Positions 19,192 through 23,708 of a stretch of DNA of 23,708 nucleotides are shown here, in pieces. Location of the stretch: the NCBI GenBank assembly GCA_008931825.1, contig QXVZ01031171.1, positions 1-23,708 on the forward strand, given 5' to 3'. The translations under genes and the position numbers were made by a program. The notes beneath the pieces were generated by a model. That model was not told the origin of the DNA, searched no databases, and saw only the letters and a program-made list of their open reading frames with translations. How positions within the stretch are numbered: position 1 is the stretch's first letter; every line of letters begins with the position of its first letter. This DNA is from Phallusia fumigata (lineage: Eukaryota; Chordata; Ascidiacea; Phlebobranchia; Ascidiidae).

Positions 19192-22100
19192 CTGAAACAA
19201 TACGATATACATGTTATCGCAGGGCTTCCAAACTGGAGTCCGTGACGTCTATACCGGGAGTCCGCAACAAAATGACAAAATAACATCACAATTCATAAAT
19301 GATTCAGTTTTACTTCTTGATTTTGTATTGACTTACTTGGCAACGCCGTAAAGGCAGCCTGCGCACAAAATGGCGAAAGCTATTCCAGCTACTGCTGCAA
19401 TTATGAGGTAGAAGGTTAGGGGAACCGGTGGAGTGGCTGGAAGGCCTGTGAATTGAAATCAATGAAAAAGATTATTATTCTGAAATATAGTTCCGTGAGT
19501 GTACAGCATTACTGAAAAGTTTACAGCATTGCCTCACTCACCTACAACGCTGATAACGACATAGCCTGCTGCGTCATTGGTGACCTCACCCATCTGTTGC
19601 CCACCAGTAAACTTGATAAAGGAGCCGCCACCCCCCGAGTACCCGCCCTGTGGGCCCCCGCCCCCACCACTGTAGCCTCCCCCTCCACCCGACCCGGTTA
19701 TGTAACCAGCACCGCCTCCACCGAAACCGCCTTCGGAGAACAGAAAAGCTGATCGTTCGTACCTGACACAAAGATGTAGGATTAAATGGTAACTGTTTAC
19801 ACTTATACTGTAGTTGTAGAATGCATTTTTTGTAAAAAAAATCGTAAAAAAACAATAATTGTAATGCCGTCGGATTATTTTTTATTTAATATTTTCGATA
19901 TTTTAAGTAGGTGACTTCAATTTGGTTTCAACCCACCAGTTCCGCTGGGTTGGAGCAATGTCGCTTAAGTTCCTTGTTCAGGGAAACGTAAGCTACCGAG
20001 ACATGATTAAAACCCACAACCTTACGAGCACAAGGAAGTGGCGATAACCACTCGGCCATCATGGTAAAGGGTCATATAAATTTACTTCGTTTCAATTTTT
20101 TTTCTGCGAGTTGTGCATTCACTTCTATGGTTGAATAACTTGAAGTAAAAGAGCAAAACGTGCTTGCATTGCTATTAATTACCCGAACATTAAGCTTACT
20201 TACCTTCCTCCTTGCAACGGAAGATAATCCTTCAACTCTGCTTCAGAAAGGGACGCTCCGTTTCCCATATGCGGGTAAAACCCACAAGCCGAAAACGTCC
20301 TATCCCCGGGTCGTATGATGGGTGGGGCGGCCGCGTACCCATGCATTCCAGCCCCACCCCCTGTACCCACTTCACCTCCGACCCCATGGGGACTTCCAAC
20401 CCCGTCTCCAACCCCACCCCGTCCCGTTTCGATTCCCACATACGAGCCATTTCCCCCATCGTAGCTGATTCGACCCGATGATTGGTTTGTTGACGGCGAG
20501 TCAAATACCGAGCTTCCAGCGCCACCTAGAGGTTAGACATGTGCTTTTTATGTCGTTATGTTACATATTATTGTCGAGTGACTGTTTAGCTGGTTCCAGG
20601 CGAGCTTTGTGCACAAGATTTTCGATCCTAAATTTCAAAAACTACGGTAAATACAGTTACATTCCAAGCTTCCTACGCTGACTGCACGCCTGTTAATAAG
20701 CAGGCTCTGAATCTGAAATACCCTCTAAATATTGTACTAGTGAAAAAATCCAAATAAACTTGATCTAAACCTCGACTACGTGGATTGCGTTTTTGACACT
20801 CACAACGTTTCAAGACCCATAAAAGATGACTGCATACTTTTTATACCTGCCACAAGCATAACCTGGCTCCCGTCGATATCAAAATATCCTTGGCCGTCCT
20901 CTTCATCAGCAATGACGTATGTTGCCCCACCACCTCCATATAACATCGATCCACGACCTCTGCCCCCTTGACCCACTGCTATTTGTAATCCTGCACCTTC
21001 CTTCAAAAAGAAGAGACTTGATACGACCGCCCCCAAACCACCAGGACCCTGGTAACCGGCACCTGCCGCAATGATCCGATATAGACCTGCAAAAGTTAGA
21101 GTTTAGTTCATTTTGCTTCGTGAAAGAAATGATAGCGACACAGTAAAACAATCACCTAGCCCAGTGTTTCTCAAACTTTTAGCCCAAGGAACACTTTATC
21201 TTCGAACTTTTTCTGAGGGCCACCAAACAGAATTTCATTCTAACATGTTCTCAAAACAGGCGATTTTATAAACCCGTGCCTAGTTTAAGTCATCTTTTCG
21301 CGAACACTATGAGGGCACGGCGGAACACACTTTGAGAATCACTGACCAAGCCGAAGATAGCTGCGCGATGTTAGGACGTCATGAGGCGCGAAAATAATGG
21401 AGGGCACATTTGGTTGATCAAGGTAGAACGCCCTGCAGCTACACTATGATTATCAGGTATTATGTGACGGGGTCTCACAAGAAAGTGATATTAGATGTAT
21501 GTGTGTACGCAACATTTTACAAGGTTTGTTGCAAGTAACGTATTTTGGACTGCTTTATGGATTTAGTATCTGTTGGCGTTACTTGACTAATAGCAAAGGG
21601 ACATGTTGCAAATCAAAAGCGTAAAGAGTCTAAGCCATTTCGGGTGTTTACTTTACTTTCAAAACCAACCAAACTTTCAGCCATTTGGCATATGATGCTA
21701 AATTGTATGACAACGTTTTTTTCACCTAGCGATTGGGACANTATCAGGTATTATGTGACGGGGTCTCACAAGGAAGTGATGATGGATGTATGTGTGTGTA
21801 CGCAACATTTTACAAGGTTTATTACACGTAACGTATTTTGGACTGTTTTATGGATTTAGTATCTGCTGGCGTTATTTGACTAATAGCAAAGGGACATGTT
21901 GCAAATCAAAAGCGCAAAGAGTATAAGCCATTTTCGCGTGTTTACTTCACTTTCAAAACCCACCAAACTTTTAGCCATTTGGCATATGTTGCCAAATTGT
22001 ATGACAACGTTTTTCACCTAGCGATTGGGACATTGTTATGCAGCATTTCCTACCTTCCACAGGAGCTCTCCAACGCTGAATTCCATTTTCAACAGTTACA

Positions 22101-23708
22101 AAATCCTCTAAGCTGCTACCTTTGTATTCGAGGTCACACAAGGACTGAAGTGGACCGAGTCGCCCCGTCCGCTTGCAAGTTGTAAATCTCCAGCGCAGCG
22201 TTGGGTACAAGAAGTGATCGTTGTACGGGTGCCCTGTGGAAAGCGTTCCAAGCCAAAACGAAAATAATTTTAGCAAACAATGATACTATTGTGTTTTCAG
22301 AAGCATGACTGGGTTTTTAAATGTTAGCACGAAAATAACGTTTTGGGCTAAAGCTAATAAAGGCATTAAAACCTAAAAACTGTATCATCCTTTTTCAAAT
22401 AAGGAACCAAATAAAAAATGTACTAGTGTTAAAAACCAAGTGACACTCTGGAACTTTAAACAACCGCCAACCTTAAACTAACTGCGTAAAGTTAGGACGC
22501 CAACTGCGAAAAAAAGGAGGTACAGCGGTGGAAGGTCGCCATGAAGCTTTATGTAACGAGGTTTATCAAAAAAGTAAGGTGGACATATCATGAAAATAAC
22601 GAGACGGGAGGGGATTGGACACACTTTCAGTAACTTATATTATAAAGTTACACGACGTGGATGTATCCCTTTATCAAACAATTGCATGAAAAGACGGTGA
22701 AAAGGATTTCTTCTCAATACATACATGTTTTGATTTCGATCGAGTTGACTCCCGGAACGACCATGCTTCGTCGCCGTTGCTCCCCTGAAGTCACGGCAGT
22801 TGTGACATTAACTCGGAAAGTTGAACCTTGTGCTAGTTTTATATCGTAGTGTGTCGTATCTGCAAACGACAAGAAAACAATAGCGCTAAGATAAAGTTTG
22901 TTGCTTACACTGACTACTGAACAATACGCAACTCCTAACATCGCTGCAACTTGACTTAGATACTATCACTCACTTTTAGGAACTTCGATGGACTCCTCCG
23001 TAATAAAGTTCGACCCGTTTCCACTCCGCAACTTTTCTACGTCAATGACGTACTTGTCAATCTTATCGGGGCTGACACCTGGCTCGTTCCAGGCGACACG
23101 AACACTGTTGAGGGTGATTTGCTTCCAGAACTGCACGCTCGGGAAGTTGGGCTCTGTAAAAACACATGCCGTTTAATTGTGACAAAAATCCAGATTACCT
23201 CTTCCGCCCTCTTACATTTAACATCATTCATGTAAACATATATAAAAGTTCATATCTAAACATAAATTTATTTCTGTATATATACCTACATATATATTGT
23301 CCATTTAATATCTGATAACTTTAGGACGTGTACTCGTACTGGATACCTTTGCATCATCTTTATTAAACAAATGCAAGCAGGCTTTTTAAAGTGTTACAAC
23401 AATCCTTGACTTACGTGTCAAAACAGTAATAGGTCCAGCTGGCGAACTTGACGTGACGTCATCGTATGTGGATTCTGGGGAGTTGCACAGACGGCCAGCC
23501 ACAGTCTTAATGTAGATGATGTAAGCTGTGCCCGGTCGAAGATCACGCAGCGTCACCTGCTGGACGTTTTGCCCCTTGTTGCGACAGGTCGTACTGCTGT
23601 TCTTGCTGGAAAAGGTTAAGAAATGGAAAACTGTAAAATTACTCTAGCTGATTCTGATCTTTTTTGAGAAAGTTTGGCACTCACGGGGCGTTTTCGGGAT
23701 AGTAGTCG
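18238..23708 (-). CDS. FN3 / ALK-like glycine-rich receptor without kinase (3' part)
   Basis: Twelve exons join in frame with consistent phases: 23685-23708 (cut by the window), 23415-23605, 22974-23153, 22725-22859, 22054-22233, 20847-21086, 20204-20525, 19542-19762, 19337-19445, 19087-19191, 18967-19028, 18238-18788, about 772 residues. Order: end of one fibronectin III domain (LRDLRPGTAYIIYIKT), a second FN3 (VRVAWNEPGVSPDKIDKYVI then YDIKLAQGSTFRVNVTTA), an ALK/LTK-type domain opening with RWRFTTCKRTGRLGP and continuing into glycine-rich segments, one membrane helix (LTFYLIIAAVAGIAFAILCA) and a cytoplasmic tail of about 240 residues ending PTFVPSTNL. The family comparison (ALK/LTK of the insulin-receptor superfamily) is from knowledge; binding of a cytokine-like ligand is inferred. 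No kinase follows the membrane helix. The 5' end, with signal peptide, is outside the window. Confidence 0.82.
19921..20066 (-). mobile_element. tRNA-derived SINE in a receptor intron
   Basis: Read on the minus strand the block opens with ATGATGGCCGAGTGGTTATC, which contains an A-box (TGGCCGAGTGG), and has a degraded B-box (GGGTTTTAATC) about 50 bases on. It then continues into a unique body with GCTTACGTTTCCCTGAACAA. The tRNA part does not fold as a working tRNA. No clear A-rich tail or target duplication was found. Confidence 0.6.
21162..21344. mobile_element. hAT-type MITE in a receptor intron
   Basis: The 183-base element starts CAGTGTTTCTCAAACTTTT and ends with the complement CAGTGATTCTCAAAGTGTG. 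Flanks ACCTAGCC (21154-21161) and ACCAAGCC (21345-21352) match at seven of eight bases, as expected of an older hAT insertion. No coding capacity. Confidence 0.8.
21451..22032. repeat. About 290-bp direct repeat abutting an assembly N
   Basis: Copy 1 (21451-21740) and copy 2 (21742-22032) both start TATCAGGTATTATGTGACGG and end GCGATTGGGACA. They are separated by a single N at 21741 and differ by scattered substitutions and small indels of a few per cent. The repeat lies in the intron between receptor exons 22054-22233 and 20847-21086, so the coding frame is not affected. Confidence 0.9.

Larger units (their letters stand above)
19542..22233 (-). other. ALK/LTK-type glycine-rich domain exons
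   Basis: Exons 22054-22233, 20847-21086, 20204-20525 and 19542-19762. ALK-like landmarks in order: WRFTTC..G..GP..LC near the start, GIQRWRAP, YRIIAAGAGYQGPGG, LQIAVGQGGRG, YGGGGATYVIAD, VMLVAGGAG, then long Gly runs (FGGGGAGYITGSGGGGGYSG) and SFIKFTGG near the end. In ALK these segments form the glycine-helix bundle that binds ALKAL ligands. The segment near 20250-20340 (YAAAPPIIRPGDRTFSACGF) is an insertion-like stretch I cannot match. G+C content of these exons is well above that of the neighbouring gene. Confidence 0.78.

Noticed and set aside
19921-20066. A functional tRNA gene (A-box TGGCCGAGTGG)
   Set aside because: The B-box is degraded, no acceptor-stem pairing or anticodon loop can be drawn, and the sequence runs on into an unrelated body, as in a SINE.
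20200-20525. Alternative frames with long glycine- or arginine-rich products on both strands
   Set aside because: The high G+C of the glycine-rich exon opens several frames. Only the frame starting GGAGSSVFDS agrees with the phases of both neighbouring exons and with ALK-like composition.

Overview
This is eukaryotic, intron-rich DNA, most likely from a tunicate of the Ciona type. Basis: AT-rich introns of about 100-1350 bp with GT..AG borders, small dense genes, many short non-autonomous transposons and tRNA-derived SINEs, and deuterostome domain families (NACHT, IRE1-like kinase/KEN, ALK-type glycine-rich ectodomain). The species is inferred from style, not proven. All gene models were built by hand by joining open frames at splice sites of matching phase; no alignment or RNA data were available.

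Layout, left to right. (1) About 1-2360, plus strand: the last six exons I can find of a coiled-coil protein, ending at 2097. (2) About 2478-5850, plus strand: a tandem duplication of roughly 1.2 kb, each copy carrying a two-exon gene for a 66-residue secreted peptide with a C-terminal two-cysteine ring. (3) About 6141-6349: a GC-rich fold-back repeat. (4) 6796-17302, minus strand: a 17-exon gene whose joined frame gives 1068 residues: NACHT NTPase, short LRR region, IRE1/RNase L-like protein kinase, KEN ribonuclease domain. This is the main discovery candidate: it looks like an NLR-type sensor fused to an IRE1-type effector. (5) 18238 to the right edge, minus strand: the 3' part (12 exons) of a single-pass receptor with fibronectin III domains, an ALK/LTK-like glycine-rich domain, one membrane helix and a cytoplasmic tail without a kinase domain.

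The introns hold two clear hAT-type MITEs (one with a perfect 8-bp target duplication), a tRNA-derived SINE, a 122-bp minisatellite and a roughly 290-bp direct repeat that abuts a single N and is probably an assembly artefact of unmerged haplotypes.

Functional links: the receptor and the NACHT-kinase-RNase gene lie head to tail on the same strand, 935 bp apart, but nothing in the sequence proves a joint pathway.
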